Shown in pieces: positions 1 to 10,251 of a stretch of 64,000 nucleotides of DNA. Position 1 is the stretch's first letter, and every line of letters starts with the position of its first letter. Source of the stretch: Gammaproteobacteria bacterium (lineage in GTDB: Bacteria > Pseudomonadota > Gammaproteobacteria > Enterobacterales > Alteromonadaceae); contig JAHKAA010000026.1 in assembly GCA_018825965.1 (NCBI GenBank), forward strand, positions 215,676-279,675, in the 5' to 3' direction. The notes below the pieces were generated by a model. It saw nothing but the letters and a program-made list of their open reading frames with translations. It made no database searches and was not told where the DNA came from. The position numbers and the translations under genes are program-made.

Positions 1-602
1 ACAGGAAACAACAGCATCACAGGGGCCAGCATTAAAGTGGAAGTCCACATGCTGCCATGTGCATTGGTGTACGGAGCCACAGTTTTCGCCAGTCGGGTGT
101 AATGAGTGGCAATGCCATAACAAAAGGCAGCGCCCGCGGCACAAAACACAGCAACTAAAGCACCAGGTTCCAGCACCACAGGGTCAAAACCCACTAAAAT
201 AGCGACACCACTGATACCAAGAACTAAGCCAGTCGCTATACGCAGAGTTAAAGCCTGCCGGAAAATCACTATACCAATCAAAGCGCCCCAGATAGGCGCA
301 GTTGCATTAAGCACAGACAATACAGAAGCAGTTAAGGTTTGAGCGGCATAAGCAAAAAGCAAAAACGGCAATGCCGAGTTAAAAAAGCCCAGAATAAAAA
401 AATGCTTCCAGTTGTTTTTTAGATCCAACTGGTGTTTTTTCAGTAAAAAGCCCATTCCAGCTAAAAACACTGCAGCAAATAACACCCTGCCCGTCATCAA
501 AGCCGCAGGTCCTAAAGTTCCGACTGCAATACGCATAAATAAAAACGAGGACCCCCAAATAGCGGCCAAACTGAACAGACGAATAAAACTGGCAGGCTGC
601 AT
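1..602 (-). CDS. EamA/DMT-family transporter (3' end beyond window)
   Basis: Inner-membrane permease of the drug/metabolite transporter superfamily, probably exporting a metabolite; the substrate cannot be told. The minus strand reads MQPASFIRLFSLAAIWGSSF at its start, the classic EamA first helix with an AIWGSSFLF motif. Alternating hydrophobic segments follow, including an interior APIWGALIG helix typical of the second half of an EamA repeat. About 200 codons are visible of the usual ~300; the C-terminus lies left of base 1. The ATG at 602 follows an AGGAG-like site. It lies downstream of dcd on the same strand but about 220 bp away, so it probably has its own promoter. Confidence 0.85.
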   Translation of the reverse strand, partial: MQPASFIRLFSLAAIWGSSFLFMRIAVGTLGPAALMTGRVLFAAVFLAGMGFLLKKHQLDLKNNWKHFFILGFFNSALPFLLFAYAAQTLTASVLSVLNATAPIWGALIGIVIFRQALTLRIATGLVLGISGVAILVGFDPVVLEPGALVAVFCAAGAAFCYGIATHYTRLAKTVAPYTNAHGSMWTSTLMLAPVMLLFP

Positions 603-775
603 TAAAAACTCCTGTAAATCATGGGCTGCTGAACTTTGAATTGAAATTTTTTTTGATTTTTTACTTAAATATGCAGTTAAAACGCAAAAAGATGAAAAAA
701 TCTAAAAAAGCCGGGTTGCGAAGCTATGCAGATATACTGCATAATTACCCCGCTTCATTTTTGCTTTATTGCTTC

Positions 776-804
776 AGCCCATACCACTTTTGTATGGGCT
801 TTTT
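776..804 (+). terminator. Orphan rho-independent terminator on the plus strand
   Basis: A 9-bp perfect stem, AGCCCATAC / GTATGGGCT, with a 7-nt loop is followed directly by TTTTC on the plus strand only. The recognised genes on both sides (EamA permease and dcd) are on the minus strand, so the transcript it ends is not accounted for by any of them. A TTGAAA...TTAAAT promoter-like pair (641-670, 18-nt spacer) lies upstream. Confidence 0.65.
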
Positions 805-825
805 CATTTCTGGGCCTATCACTCA

Positions 826-1416
826 TTAATTCGGATCGTCCTGACTGATACGACTTGCAACAGCACCTGTTTGCTGTTGATACTTTGCATCCAGTCTTTT
901 GTTGTAAGGACGAGCCGCTTCACCTGTCATAGTTTCAAAATTCAGAGCACCAATTTTCATATTGGGTCTGAGCGCCAGCGGTAAACGGCCACTGTTATAG
1001 AACTCCAGCACTATATTGCCAGACCAGCCCGGATCGATACGGTGTGCTGTTACATGCACCATTAAACCCAAACGGGCCAATGAGGAACGACCATCTAACC
1101 AGCCTACTATGTCCGCAGGCAAAGTGACGGATTCGAGCGTAATAGCCAACGCCAGCTCGCCCGGGTGCAGGAAAAAGGCTTCATCGTCTGTTAATACAAT
1201 TTCATCACTCATGACTGAATTTAACGCGTGATCCACTTCTTCGCGTGGGCCACTTAAATCAATAAATGCAGCAGCATAAGCACGAAAAGTGCGGAATTTA
1301 TGGCCTAAGCGAATATCCACGCTGACACCGCTGATCATATCTGGTGTTGGCCGTGGCGTAATTTGGATTTTGCCTGCATCTAAATAGGCTTCAATGTCGC
1401 GGTCACACAATCTCAT
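826..1416 (-). CDS. dcd: dCTP deaminase
   Basis: Deaminates dCTP to dUTP, the main supply of dUMP for thymidylate synthesis in enterobacteria-like organisms; cytoplasmic homotrimer. The 196-aa protein matches the usual length (about 193 aa). It shows the family core [19 protein letters not shown] near residues 122-140, including the catalytic Glu, and a C-terminal region [19 protein letters not shown] that closes over the nucleotide. The start at 1416 sits 2 bp from the stop of mrp, so the two are probably co-transcribed and translationally coupled, a known arrangement in related bacteria. Confidence 0.97.
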   Translation of the reverse strand: MRLCDRDIEAYLDAGKIQITPRPTPDMISGVSVDIRLGHKFRTFRAYAAAFIDLSGPREEVDHALNSVMSDEIVLTDDEAFFLHPGELALAITLESVTLPADIVGWLDGRSSLARLGLMVHVTAHRIDPGWSGNIVLEFYNSGRLPLALRPNMKIGALNFETMTGEAARPYNKRLDAKYQQQTGAVASRISQDDPN

Positions 1417-1418
1417 GG

Positions 1419-2507
1419 TTAATCATCCGTAAAAATAATGTCGGGTTGCTTTGCTTGCTGATGTTGGGAGTTCCAATATAAAGCAAAGCTCAGTTGTCGT
1501 GCTATAGCCCGGTAAAAACCAGTACCGCTTTCGGCTGAGTTCAGCACTAAAGGCGTTCCGGCATCACAGGACTGGCGAATTTGTTTTTGTAAGGGTAATT
1601 GACCCAGTACAGGCACCTGATAGCGTTCAGCTAACTCTAAACCGCCGTTGGTACCAAAAATATCGTCGACTTCACCGCAATGGCTGCACTGGTAAAAACT
1701 CATGTTTTCCACCAGTCCAAGTACAGGAATATTCACGCTGCGAAACATAGATATGGCTTTTTGTGCATCGGCCAAAGCCACATCCTGAGGTGTTGTCACT
1801 ATTAAAGCCCCTGTCACCGGCAATTTTTGTGACATGGTCAATTGAATATCGCCTGTGCCTGGCGGCATATCGACAATTAAATAATCTAAATCAGGCCACA
1901 AGGTTTCGTTTAATAGCTGAAGCAAAGCCTGACTGGCCATAGGACCACGCCAGACCGAAGCTTTTTCCGGGTCAACTAAAAAGCCTATCGATTGCAGATA
2001 AATACCAGCGGCTTCTTTAGGCAATAGATGTTTATCGTCCGGTGACTCCGCTTTGGCGTCTTTTAAACCCAACATAGTGGGAATGGAAGGGCCATAAATA
2101 TCGGCATCCAGCAGGCCTACTTTGGCGCCTTCTAAACCTAAAGCCACAGCCAGATTGACAGCAGTAGTGCTTTTGCCCACCCCACCTTTACCAGAGGCTA
2201 CCAAAATCACTTGCTTGATGTTGCGATAGGCCGGCTCAGCGATGTTTTGATGCTGAAGTTCCAGCGTAAGACCCGGCTGCACCTGCTGCAGCGCAGGCAA
2301 TAACTCATCCGCCAAAGAAGCCCATGGAAATTTCAGCGTTAAACTCAGGCTATTCTGTTTAGCATGAAAGCTTGCCTGCTGGATCAAGCTGTCCAGCGGC
2401 ATAGGAAATTCACTACTCTGAAATTCGGCCAAAGTTTTGGCTAAGAGTTCTGGCATGCCATCCACTGATGGCTGCTCTGCTGATTTTTTAAACCATTTAA
2501 ACCACAT
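1419..2507 (-). CDS. apbC: Iron-sulfur cluster carrier ATPase Mrp/ApbC
   Basis: P-loop ATPase of the Mrp/NBP35 family that binds and transfers [4Fe-4S] clusters to apo-proteins in the cytosol. The N-terminal ~90 residues form a MIP18/DUF59-like domain. The deviant Walker [10 protein letters not shown] follows, then [10 protein letters not shown], the switch DMPPGTGD, and the cluster-binding CSHC (CxxC) in the C-terminal half. Length is about 362 aa, close to E. coli Mrp (369). The start is uncertain: TTG at 2519 gives four more residues (MSDT) before ATG 2507, and neither has a strong Shine-Dalgarno. It is divergent from metG, as in many gammaproteobacteria. Confidence 0.95.
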   Translation of the reverse strand: MWFKWFKKSAEQPSVDGMPELLAKTLAEFQSSEFPMPLDSLIQQASFHAKQNSLSLTLKFPWASLADELLPALQQVQPGLTLELQHQNIAEPAYRNIKQVILVASGKGGVGKSTTAVNLAVALGLEGAKVGLLDADIYGPSIPTMLGLKDAKAESPDDKHLLPKEAAGIYLQSIGFLVDPEKASVWRGPMASQALLQLLNETLWPDLDYLIVDMPPGTGDIQLTMSQKLPVTGALIVTTPQDVALADAQKAISMFRSVNIPVLGLVENMSFYQCSHCGEVDDIFGTNGGLELAERYQVPVLGQLPLQKQIRQSCDAGTPLVLNSAESGTGFYRAIARQLSFALYWNSQHQQAKQPDIIFTDD

Positions 2508-2651
2508 CGTGTCACTCAATCTGCTGTACAGGGTAAAAACTCTGTTTTTTGCTACCGATCCAGCGCTTTGCTGCTGTTGAACTGGTGCGCTTTAACGCGC
2601 GCTATTGTATCATTAAGCCACTTTTTTCAGTGATATATCTATGAGTTATCG

Positions 2652-4718
2652 ATGACACAACGCAAAATTCTTATCACCAGTGCTTTACCTTATGCCAATG
2701 GCCCCATTCACTTAGGTCATATGCTGGAACATATTCAGACTGACATCTGGTCTCGTTTCCAAAAAGCCCGTGGTCATCAGTGTTATTTTGTCTGTGCTGA
2801 TGATGCTCATGGCACCCCTATTATGCTCAAAGCTCAACAGCTGGGTATTACCCCTGAGCAGATGATTGCCCAAACTTCGCAAGAGCATCAGGCCGACTTT
2901 GCGGATTTTTTAATAGGTTTTGATAACTATCACAGCACCCACAGCGAAGAGAACCGTTTGTTTGCCAGCGATATTTACACCAAGCTGGACCAGGGTGGTT
3001 ATATCAAACGCAAAACCATTAGCCAGTTGTTCGACCCGGAAAAACAAATGTTCCTGCCAGACCGTTTTGTTAAAGGCGACTGCCCTAAATGTGGTGCTTT
3101 GGATCAAAACGGCGACAGCTGTGATTCCTGTGGCGCTACCTATAGCCCGGTGGAACTTAAAAACCCACGTTCAGTGGTTTCAGGTGCCACTCCGGTATTA
3201 AAAGACAGCGAACACTATTTCTTCGATCTGCCCGCTTTTGAGCAAATGCTAAAAGACTGGACCCGCAGTGGTTCACTGCAGGACGAAATGGCGAATAAAC
3301 TACAGGAATGGTTCACTGAAGGCCTGCAGCAATGGGACATCAGTCGCGACGCACCTTATTTTGGTTTTGAAATTCCAGGCGCTCCAGGCAAGTTTTTTTA
3401 CGTTTGGCTGGACGCTCCTATCGGCTATTTAGCCAGCTTTAAAAACTACTGTGATAAAACCGGCGTGAACTTTGACCAGTTCTGGCAAAAAGACTCAGAG
3501 GCTGAGATTTACCACTTTATCGGCAAAGACATTATTTATTTCCATAGCCTGTTCTGGCCGGCTATGTTAGAGGGTGCGGGTTACCGTAAACCAACTTCTG
3601 TTTATGCTCATGGTTTTGTCACTGTCAACGGTGCAAAAATGTCCAAGTCTAAGGGGACTTTTATCAAAGCCCGTACTTATCTTGAGCATTTAAACCCTGA
3701 ATATCTGCGTTATTACTTTGCCTCCAAGCTGACCAGCAATATCACCGATCTGGATTTAAATCTGGAAGATTTTGCACAAAAAGTGAATGCAGATTTGGTC
3801 GGTAAAGTGGTCAATATCGCCAGCCGCTGCGCCAGCTTTATCAGTAAAAAATTTGATGGCAAGTTAACAGCAGAAATTGCAGAACCTGCTTTATTAGCTG
3901 AGTTCACAGCGGCGGGCGAAACTATAGCTGAAAGTTTTGAGAAACGTGAATTTGCCCGCGCTATCCGTGAAATTATGGCGCTGGCTGATAAAGCCAACCA
4001 GTATATAGACGCCAAAGCGCCATGGGTGCTGGCAAAAAATGAAGCCACCTTAACCGAAGCACATTTGGTGTGCTCTATGGGCATTAACCTGTTCCGCGTT
4101 TTAATGCATTACTTAAAACCAGTACTGCCAGCTATGGCGAAAGAAGTAGAACTGTTTTTAAACGACGAATTAAGCTGGTCCACCTATCAGACCGCTTTAA
4201 CCAATCACAGTATCAATGTGTTTAAACCATTGATGCAACGTGTAGATATGACAAAGGTAGAAGCTATGGTCGAAAGTTCGAAAGAAAACCTGCAGCAAAC
4301 GGCTGCGGCTCCGGTCGCTAAAGCTGTTGTGGCAGAAACAAAAGTAGCTCCTGCTGCTGACTCTGCAGAAAGCGCAATTGAGCCTATTGGCGAAACCATC
4401 AACATTGATGACTTTGCCAAACTGGATTTACGTGTCGCCCGTATTATCAACGCCGAACATGTTGAAGGTGCTGACAAACTGGTGAAACTGCAACTGGATT
4501 TAGGCAATGAGCAACGTCAGGTCTTTGCTGGCATTAAATCCGCTTACCAGCCAGAGCAATTAATTGGCCGTTTGACAGTGATGGTTGCGAACTTAGCGCC
4601 ACGTAAAATGCGTTTTGGCATGTCTGAAGGCATGGTGATGGCAGCTGGCCCTGGTGGCAGTGATATTTTCCTACTGACCCCGGATGATGGTGCTACGCCA
4701 GGTATGAGAGTGAAATAG
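2652..4718 (+). CDS. metG: Methionyl-tRNA synthetase
   Basis: Charges tRNA-Met with methionine; essential cytoplasmic class I synthetase. The 688-aa protein shows the HIGH-type motif ([10 protein letters not shown], residues ~17-26), a zinc knuckle built from CPKC and CDSC in the connective domain, the KMSKS loop ([10 protein letters not shown], ~330), an anticodon-binding helical domain, and a C-terminal EMAP/Trbp111-like tRNA-binding domain (from ~585, [12 protein letters not shown]) that supports dimerisation. An Ala/Val/Glu-rich linker (~550-580) joins the last domain. A strong terminator follows at 4726. Confidence 0.98.
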   Translation: MTQRKILITSALPYANGPIHLGHMLEHIQTDIWSRFQKARGHQCYFVCADDAHGTPIMLKAQQLGITPEQMIAQTSQEHQADFADFLIGFDNYHSTHSEENRLFASDIYTKLDQGGYIKRKTISQLFDPEKQMFLPDRFVKGDCPKCGALDQNGDSCDSCGATYSPVELKNPRSVVSGATPVLKDSEHYFFDLPAFEQMLKDWTRSGSLQDEMANKLQEWFTEGLQQWDISRDAPYFGFEIPGAPGKFFYVWLDAPIGYLASFKNYCDKTGVNFDQFWQKDSEAEIYHFIGKDIIYFHSLFWPAMLEGAGYRKPTSVYAHGFVTVNGAKMSKSKGTFIKARTYLEHLNPEYLRYYFASKLTSNITDLDLNLEDFAQKVNADLVGKVVNIASRCASFISKKFDGKLTAEIAEPALLAEFTAAGETIAESFEKREFARAIREIMALADKANQYIDAKAPWVLAKNEATLTEAHLVCSMGINLFRVLMHYLKPVLPAMAKEVELFLNDELSWSTYQTALTNHSINVFKPLMQRVDMTKVEAMVESSKENLQQTAAAPVAKAVVAETKVAPAADSAESAIEPIGETINIDDFAKLDLRVARIINAEHVEGADKLVKLQLDLGNEQRQVFAGIKSAYQPEQLIGRLTVMVANLAPRKMRFGMSEGMVMAAGPGGSDIFLLTPDDGATPGMRVK

Positions 4719-4725
4719 TAAAAAA

Positions 4726-4760
4726 TACGGGCGGGTCCGATGTAAATCGCCCGCCTTTTT
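4726..4760 (+). terminator. metG terminator
   Basis: A GC-rich stem (GGGCGGG paired with CCGCCC-type arm) beginning 8 nt after the metG stop is followed by TTTTTT. It ends just before the ribosome-binding site of the next gene. Confidence 0.85.
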
Positions 4761-4776
4761 TGTGACAAGGAAAAGC

Positions 4777-6195
4777 ATGTCTAACATTCTGCGTTCGTTC
4801 TCTTCGTTGTATTTTGCCACTTTATTGATGGTACTCGCCTCTGGGGTACTGACCACTTATTTAGGCTTGCGCCTTGCCGCCGACTCGGCCGCCCAAATCT
4901 GGATAGGCGGCATGATGTCGGCTTATTATCTGGGTTTGGTTGCAGGTTCAAAAATTGGCCACCGCTTAATAGCCCGTGTGGGTCATATCCGTGCTTTTGT
5001 TGCCAGCGCAGGTATTACTACAGCAAGCGCTTTAGGCCATGCCTTGATAGAGGATTTAGCCATTTGGCTGGTGCTGCGCCTGATGGTTGGCATGGGCATG
5101 ATGTGTATGTATATGGTGCTGGAAAGCTGGCTGAACGAGCAGGCCGATAGTAAAAACCGCGGCACAGTTTTTGCCAGTTATATGATTGTCTCTTATTTAG
5201 GTTTAGTGCTGGGCCAACTGGCCATTAGTTTAAGCCCTGAACTGACACTAAAACCTCTGCTGATAGTGGCTATGTGTTTTGCCCTTTGTATTGTGCCTTT
5301 GGCCTTAACACGCCGTATTCACCCTGCCCCTCTGCAACCTGCGCCGCTGAAAATAAAGCTGTTCTGGCAAAAAGTGCCGCAGTCGCTCACCACTATAGCT
5401 ATGGCTGGCGTGATTGTGGGTTCCTTTTATGGTTTGGCTCCGGCTTATATAGCTCATAGCGGTGCCAGTACAGAACAAGTAGCAGCTTATATGGCGACCA
5501 CTGTGGTTGCAGGTTTAGTAGCGCAGTGGCCTATGGGCCGGTTGTCAGACAAAATCAAACGTAGCCGCTTAATTCGTACTAATACAGTGTTGTTAGGCAT
5601 AGTTGTGCTTTGTATTGCTATATTGCCGTTAAGCGGTATTTTGCAGCTTATCTTCACTTTTGCCTTTGGTATTCTGGCTTTTACTTTGTACCCATTGGCA
5701 ACAGCTTTGGCCAATCAGAATGTGGAGCAGGAACATAGGGTCGCTTTGTCCGCCACTATTTTGCTGACCTTTGGTATGGGCGCTTGTATTGGGCCTTTAA
5801 TAGCATCCACCTTTATGCAAATGGTGGGTAACAGCATGTTGTATGGTTTTATGGCGCTTTGTACCCTGCTGCTGTTTTTACGTTTAACTCATGTCAATTA
5901 TCAGCAGAAACAACAGAATAAAGAAGTGCCGCAAGATTATGTAATGGCATCCGGCGACTTAGTATCTTCCCCTTTAGCTGCGGCTTTAGATCCCAGGGTT
6001 GATGAGCAAATGGTGCAGGAACAAATGGTACAACCTCATCTGCATGAAGCCGACTTACCCACTGCGGATCAGGAGTTGAGCAGTATGGAGAGTGAAACCG
6101 AAGCTGCTACAGAAAATGAAACTGTTGAAGCTGAAGCAGTAGCCGAGGCGGAGCCAGACAAAAACGCCCCCCCTGAAACGAACAAACCGGCTTAA
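4777..6195 (+). CDS. MFS transporter, YcaD-like
   Basis: Twelve-helix major facilitator permease of the inner membrane, resembling the YcaD/YfkF group. The substrate is unknown. Residues 1-380 hold the helices, with a motif-A-like loop after helix 2 (GSKIGHRLIARVG) and its counterpart after helix 8 (GRLSDKIKRSR). An unusual acidic, Glu/Ala-rich cytoplasmic tail of about 90 residues follows (~385-472) and is probably disordered. I start it at ATG 4777 because AAGGAAAA lies 5 nt upstream; a GTG at 4762 would overlap the metG terminator stem. It is probably monocistronic, with a terminator overlapping the stop. Confidence 0.88.
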   Translation: MSNILRSFSSLYFATLLMVLASGVLTTYLGLRLAADSAAQIWIGGMMSAYYLGLVAGSKIGHRLIARVGHIRAFVASAGITTASALGHALIEDLAIWLVLRLMVGMGMMCMYMVLESWLNEQADSKNRGTVFASYMIVSYLGLVLGQLAISLSPELTLKPLLIVAMCFALCIVPLALTRRIHPAPLQPAPLKIKLFWQKVPQSLTTIAMAGVIVGSFYGLAPAYIAHSGASTEQVAAYMATTVVAGLVAQWPMGRLSDKIKRSRLIRTNTVLLGIVVLCIAILPLSGILQLIFTFAFGILAFTLYPLATALANQNVEQEHRVALSATILLTFGMGACIGPLIASTFMQMVGNSMLYGFMALCTLLLFLRLTHVNYQQKQQNKEVPQDYVMASGDLVSSPLAAALDPRVDEQMVQEQMVQPHLHEADLPTADQELSSMESETEAATENETVEAEAVAEAEPDKNAPPETNKPA

Positions 6196-6212
6196 GCCGG
6201 TTTGTTGTTTTT
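6181..6212 (+). terminator. MFS gene terminator containing its stop codon
   Basis: The palindrome AACAAACCGGC-TTAA-GCCGGTTTGTT (6181-6206) is followed by GTTTTT. The TAA stop of the upstream gene lies in the loop, so the coding end and terminator overlap. It faces the convergent oxidoreductase gene and may work in both directions. Confidence 0.85.
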
Positions 6213-6231
6213 AAAGTCTACAGCCACAGAA

Positions 6232-7239
6232 TCAAAACAATGTCAGTACCAGTTTTCCCACTACGGCGTTCGAAGCCAGCAACTGATGCGCCTTTTCGGC
6301 TTCCGACCAGTCCATACTTTGCGCCAGCACAGGCTTAATTTTACCTTCAGCTAAAGCCTTACCAAACTGCTGATTAAAATCACTGATCAAGGCCGCTTTG
6401 TAACCATCAGTCCGGTTTCTAAGTGTTGAACACAGCAGCTGGCCACGCTTTTTCAGCATCAAACCTAAATCCAGCTCTGGGGTCATACGGCCACCGAGCA
6501 TTGAAAGCACAATGATCTGACCATCCAGTGCCAACAGCTGAATATCTTCCACTATGTAATCGCCTGCGACAGGGTCAATAATCAAATCAAAACCTTGTGG
6601 CCGTGCTGCTTTTAACTCCACTGCAAAATCATGGGTTTTATAGTTCACCGCAAAATCCGCCCCTAAAGCTAAACAAGCTTTGGCTTTTTCATCTGAACCC
6701 ACTGTGACAGCAACAAAACAGCCTGAAGCTTTACCCAACTGTATGGCTGCAGTACCAACACCGCTACCACCTGCATGCACTAATAAAGCGCCTTGATCCG
6801 GCAAATGCCCTACAACACGCATGGCCTGAAAGGCAGTTAAAAATACTTCGGCGCAGGCTGCTGCTTCAGCCATGCCTAAAGCAGCTGGTTTTTTAATTAA
6901 ATGCTCAGAGTGCATAGCCACATACTGGGCATAACCACCGCCTGGAACTAAGCCAAATACCGCCTGCCCCAACCAGTATTTTGAAACATCATCAGCCACA
7001 GCCACCACAGTGCCAGCGACTTCCAAACCCAAAGTATCGGATTCACCTGGTGGTGGCGGATATAAACCAGTGCGCTGCAACAAATCAGCTCTGTTGATCC
7101 CTGCAGCGGCCACTTTAACCAGCACCTGCCCTGCTTTTAGCTCAGGAACAGCCACTGTCACCTGCTGTAACTGGCTTTGAGAACCGGGGTTAATCACCTC
7201 AATAGCCATCATCTGACTGGGTACAACATGGTTTTGCAT
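6232..7239 (-). CDS. NAD(P)H:quinone oxidoreductase, PIG3 family
   Basis: Zinc-independent medium-chain dehydrogenase/reductase that reduces quinones with NADPH, a detoxification role in the cytosol. It has a GroES-like N-terminal domain with the family stretch NRADLLQRTGLYPPPPG (~50-65) and a Rossmann domain with the NADP-binding VHAGGSGVGTAAIQ (~153-166). Length about 335 aa is typical of the TP53I3/PIG3 group. ATG 7239 is preferred; a TTG just upstream (7242) is also possible, with AAGGAC upstream of both. It converges on the MFS gene and is divergent from rlmI. Confidence 0.9.
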   Translation of the reverse strand: MQNHVVPSQMMAIEVINPGSQSQLQQVTVAVPELKAGQVLVKVAAAGINRADLLQRTGLYPPPPGESDTLGLEVAGTVVAVADDVSKYWLGQAVFGLVPGGGYAQYVAMHSEHLIKKPAALGMAEAAACAEVFLTAFQAMRVVGHLPDQGALLVHAGGSGVGTAAIQLGKASGCFVAVTVGSDEKAKACLALGADFAVNYKTHDFAVELKAARPQGFDLIIDPVAGDYIVEDIQLLALDGQIIVLSMLGGRMTPELDLGLMLKKRGQLLCSTLRNRTDGYKAALISDFNQQFGKALAEGKIKPVLAQSMDWSEAEKAHQLLASNAVVGKLVLTLF

Positions 7240-7329
7240 CAATTTAGTGAGTCCTTTTCATAGTTTTGCTTTAGCTTTTGCGCGCTCTTCACTAAAATAG
7301 CGCCCCTTGCCCATCTACAGAGTTGACCT

Positions 7330-8520
7330 ATGTCTCACAGTATCATTTTACAACCCGAACGCGAAAAATCCTTAAGACGCCGCCACCCTTGGGTATTTTC
7401 TAAAGCGGTACTGCAGGTTAAAGGTAAACCAGAATCGGGCGAAACTGTAGATGTACTCACCCACGATGGCAAATGGCTATGCCGCGGTGCTTATTCAGCC
7501 GACTCGCAAATTCGCGTGCGCGCCTGGACCTTTAACGAAAAAGAACAGATCGATCAGGCCTTTTTCACCCGCCGTATTCAGCGCGCCTGGTCTGTGCGCC
7601 AGGATATGTATGACCTAACGCAAACCAACGGTTTACGTATAGTAGCTGCTGAATCTGACGGTTTACCAGGTGTCACTGTCGATTTATACGCCGATGTGCT
7701 GGTGTGTCAGTTGTTATCCGCTGGTGCCGATGCTAACCGTGAATTCATAGTAGAAGCATTAAAGCAAACTTTCCCTGATGTCAGCATTTACGAGCGTTCA
7801 GATGTGGATGTGCGTAAAAAAGAAGGTTTAAAACCTGTCACCGGCTGGTTGCATTTACCTCGTGAAAGCGGCGAAGTGGTCATTCTGGAAAACGGCATGA
7901 AAATTCTGGTGGATGTGATCAATGGCCACAAAACAGGTTTTTATCTGGATCAACGCGATTCACGCGCTGCTGCTGGCCGTCTTGCTAAAGGCAAAACCGT
8001 ACTGAACTGCTTCAGCTACACTGGCACTTTTGCTTTGTCTTGCTTAAAAGGCGGCGCAGAACATGTCACCAATGTCGATATGTCGGATTTAGCCTTAAAA
8101 ACTGCAGAACGCAATTTAGTGCTGAATAACATGGAACTGGACAAGGCCAACAACGTCAAGCAGGACGTATTTAAACTGCTGCGCGAATACAAAGAACAAG
8201 GCAAGCTGTTCGACATGGTGATTTTAGACCCACCAAAATTTGCCGACAGCAAAGCCCAACTGATGCAAGCTGCCCGTGGTTACAAAGACATCAACCGTGT
8301 GGCTATGCAGTTGGTGAAACCAGGTGGTTTGTTATTAACCTTCAGCTGTTCAGGCTTAATGGAAGAAATGCTGTTTCAGAAAATAGTGGCCGACGCAGCT
8401 CTTGATGCCAACAAAGATTGTTTGTTTATCGAGAAACTCAGTCAGTCCAGCGACCACCCTATTGCCAGCTTCTACCCTGAAGGTCATTATCTGAAAGGTT
8501 TAGTCTGCAAGGTATTTTAA
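7330..8520 (+). CDS. rlmI: 23S rRNA (cytosine-1962-C5)-methyltransferase RlmI
   Basis: SAM-dependent methyltransferase that modifies C1962 of 23S rRNA. The protein is 396 aa, the same length as E. coli RlmI. It has an N-terminal PUA RNA-binding domain ([12 protein letters not shown], ~residues 16-27), the SAM-binding motif [11 protein letters not shown] (~225), and the catalytic LDPPKFA motif IV (~300). A C-terminal FSCSG supplies the second conserved cysteine of m5C methyltransferases. A 55-bp gap with a hairpin separates it from the YceI gene, so read-through into that gene is possible. Confidence 0.96.
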   Translation: MSHSIILQPEREKSLRRRHPWVFSKAVLQVKGKPESGETVDVLTHDGKWLCRGAYSADSQIRVRAWTFNEKEQIDQAFFTRRIQRAWSVRQDMYDLTQTNGLRIVAAESDGLPGVTVDLYADVLVCQLLSAGADANREFIVEALKQTFPDVSIYERSDVDVRKKEGLKPVTGWLHLPRESGEVVILENGMKILVDVINGHKTGFYLDQRDSRAAAGRLAKGKTVLNCFSYTGTFALSCLKGGAEHVTNVDMSDLALKTAERNLVLNNMELDKANNVKQDVFKLLREYKEQGKLFDMVILDPPKFADSKAQLMQAARGYKDINRVAMQLVKPGGLLLTFSCSGLMEEMLFQKIVADAALDANKDCLFIEKLSQSSDHPIASFYPEGHYLKGLVCKVF

Positions 8521-8532
8521 GAACCTATTCTC

Positions 8533-8555
8533 ATCCCGGGATTTTGTTCCGGGAG
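8533..8555 (+). other. Short hairpin between rlmI and the YceI gene
   Basis: TCCCGG (8534-8539) can pair with CCGGGA (8549-8554). There is no U-tract after it, so it is not a classical terminator; it may be an mRNA 3'-end stabiliser or simply incidental. Confidence 0.4.
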
Positions 8556-8575
8556 CATCACAAAAGGAGTGTTCG

Positions 8576-9151
8576 ATGACGATGAAAAAATTAGCTTTAG
8601 TAGTGGCAGCAGCCTTAAGTTTTTCCGCTGCGGCCGACTGGTCCGTCAATAGCGAGCAATCCAGCCTGAATTTTGTGTCTGTAAAAAATGACGTTGTAGC
8701 CGAAACGCACAGCTTTAAAGAGTTAACAGGCAAGTTAACTGAAGCAGGTGAATTTTCAGTGGCTATCCCTGCAATGAGTATCGACACTATCATTCCAATT
8801 CGTAACGAACGTATTCTGGAACATGTATTAGCAGCCAAAGAATACGCCACTATCAACGCCAAAGGCAAAGTCGACAGCAAAGTGTTAACTGGCTTAAAAA
8901 CCGGTGACAGCGTTGTTGTAGATCAAGCACTGGATCTGACCTTACTCACTCAAAGCCAAAGCCTGATGGCTAAAGTAAAAGTGACCAAAGTGTCAGACAG
9001 CCAATTGGTCGTCACCACTGTTGCGCCTATTATGCTGGACATAAATAAATTCAAATTAAACGCCGGTGTAGAAAAACTACGTGAACTGGCAGGCCTGAAA
9101 GCCATCAGCCCAATGGTACCAACCACTTTTAGTCTGGTATTGGTGAAGTAG
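8576..9151 (+). CDS. YceI-family periplasmic protein
   Basis: Lipocalin-like YceI-fold protein, exported to the periplasm; the family binds isoprenoid or other amphipathic ligands, and its cellular role is mostly unsettled. The N-terminus MKKLALVVAAALSFSAAADW is a clear Sec signal peptide, with cleavage probably after AAA before DW. The mature part shows the family features: a SSLNFVSVKND opening, an RNERILEHVL helix, and regular beta strands to the C-terminus. Length 191 aa is usual. AAGGAG lies 6 nt before ATG 8576. A 12-bp terminator hairpin follows. Confidence 0.9.
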   Translation: MTMKKLALVVAAALSFSAAADWSVNSEQSSLNFVSVKNDVVAETHSFKELTGKLTEAGEFSVAIPAMSIDTIIPIRNERILEHVLAAKEYATINAKGKVDSKVLTGLKTGDSVVVDQALDLTLLTQSQSLMAKVKVTKVSDSQLVVTTVAPIMLDINKFKLNAGVEKLRELAGLKAISPMVPTTFSLVLVK

Positions 9152-9178
9152 GTTTTTGGTTCAGTTTGATTGACTAAT

Positions 9179-9206
9179 GAAACAGCCACCGTTTGGTGGC
9201 TGTTTC
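9179..9206. terminator. Perfect 12-bp hairpin after the YceI gene
   Basis: GAAACAGCCACC-GTTT-GGTGGCTGTTTC, a perfect stem with a tetraloop, lies between two convergent genes and probably terminates both. No long U-tract is present beyond the TTTC inside the stem. Confidence 0.75.
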
Positions 9207-9279
9207 ACATAACATTTAGCTTATTTCAACAGACAAATTTTTATATCGAAAATATTTAATCTTGCATGCTTTTTAAATG

Positions 9280-10251
9280 TCATTTGTTCATAACTTGGCT
9301 TGATGCTAAATCAACCGCCTTTTCAAATGCGGTATTCCCTTCAAAGAAATAATCAGGAACAACACCATAACTTTCCCAACTTTCATTTGAAACTGGATGA
9401 GTAATAACAGCATGATTCATTATAATAGAGATAGTGTCACTGACCTTGACAGGTCTGGCTATGTGCCCAACCCCCATAGTCTCCTGCCCTATAATTATTG
9501 CTTTGTGAAAGTGCTTAAGTGTGTGGCCAAAAAACTCCCATGAGCCAGCAACAAAAGATGAATTGATGATGTAGAGAGGAAAATCCTTCTTAAATCTATC
9601 AAACCCTATTGTATTGGCCGATGTTAATGTGTCGATGCGCTTATTAAACCTGACATTTCCTATATTAAGTCCTGGTTCCACAAAGTAGCTAATCAGCTGT
9701 TGAGCTAAATTTATCGTCACTTTATCTGCCGAACGTAGATCTATAATCAATGCATCAACATCAGATAAAAATTTGAGATGTTCTGCAAGAACTTCATTTT
9801 CATTTTGGAAATGTAAATTGCCCGTTATTTTTAAATAGCCAATGTTATTCTCAAGAACTTCTACTGTTATTGAGTCTTGTTGCTTTGAATCTGACTCTTC
9901 TTTGTTTTCATCTATGCCTGATAGTGTCATTGGTTGCTGTTTAATTAGCTCAAAACCAGAATCCCTGGTCGAGTCAAATAGAATAGATGTCACTTCATGA
10001 TTAAAACGTGAAAATTCATAGTGCTGGTTAAAGTATCCCGAGCGCAATTTTGCAAGTAAATTATCCGATGCTATTTTTGCCTTCTCGGGGTATAGATACG
10101 TTTCGTTTAATTCGTGGACTATATTCTGGATTGCCAATTCTACTTCAGTATGCGGGATCACTGTATTTCTATTAAGATCCAACTCTTCTGATACACAGAT
10201 CCTGCTTACGAAGAGCAAACAAAAACAAAATGCGATAGTTAATAAATTCAT
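9280..10251 (-). CDS. S41 (tail-specific/IRBP-like) peptidase homologue, probably inactive
   Basis: Exported protein of 323 aa with an N-terminal signal peptide (hydrophobic residues 3-18, cleaved near CVSEE). The C-terminal half follows the S41/IRBP-like fold: a strand ALIIDLRS (~171), a conserved region INSSFVAGSWEF (~230), GQETMG (~255) and a closing WESYGVVPDY (~298). In active family members the nucleophile serine lies in a TxSAAE-like motif and LRGNGGG follows the first strand. Here the aligned position appears to be Ala (VAGSWEF) and the Gly run is missing. Base composition is more AT-rich than neighbours. ATG 10251 follows AAGG at 5 nt. Confidence 0.7.
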   Translation of the reverse strand: MNLLTIAFCFCLLFVSRICVSEELDLNRNTVIPHTEVELAIQNIVHELNETYLYPEKAKIASDNLLAKLRSGYFNQHYEFSRFNHEVTSILFDSTRDSGFELIKQQPMTLSGIDENKEESDSKQQDSITVEVLENNIGYLKITGNLHFQNENEVLAEHLKFLSDVDALIIDLRSADKVTINLAQQLISYFVEPGLNIGNVRFNKRIDTLTSANTIGFDRFKKDFPLYIINSSFVAGSWEFFGHTLKHFHKAIIIGQETMGVGHIARPVKVSDTISIIMNHAVITHPVSNESWESYGVVPDYFFEGNTAFEKAVDLASSQVMNK

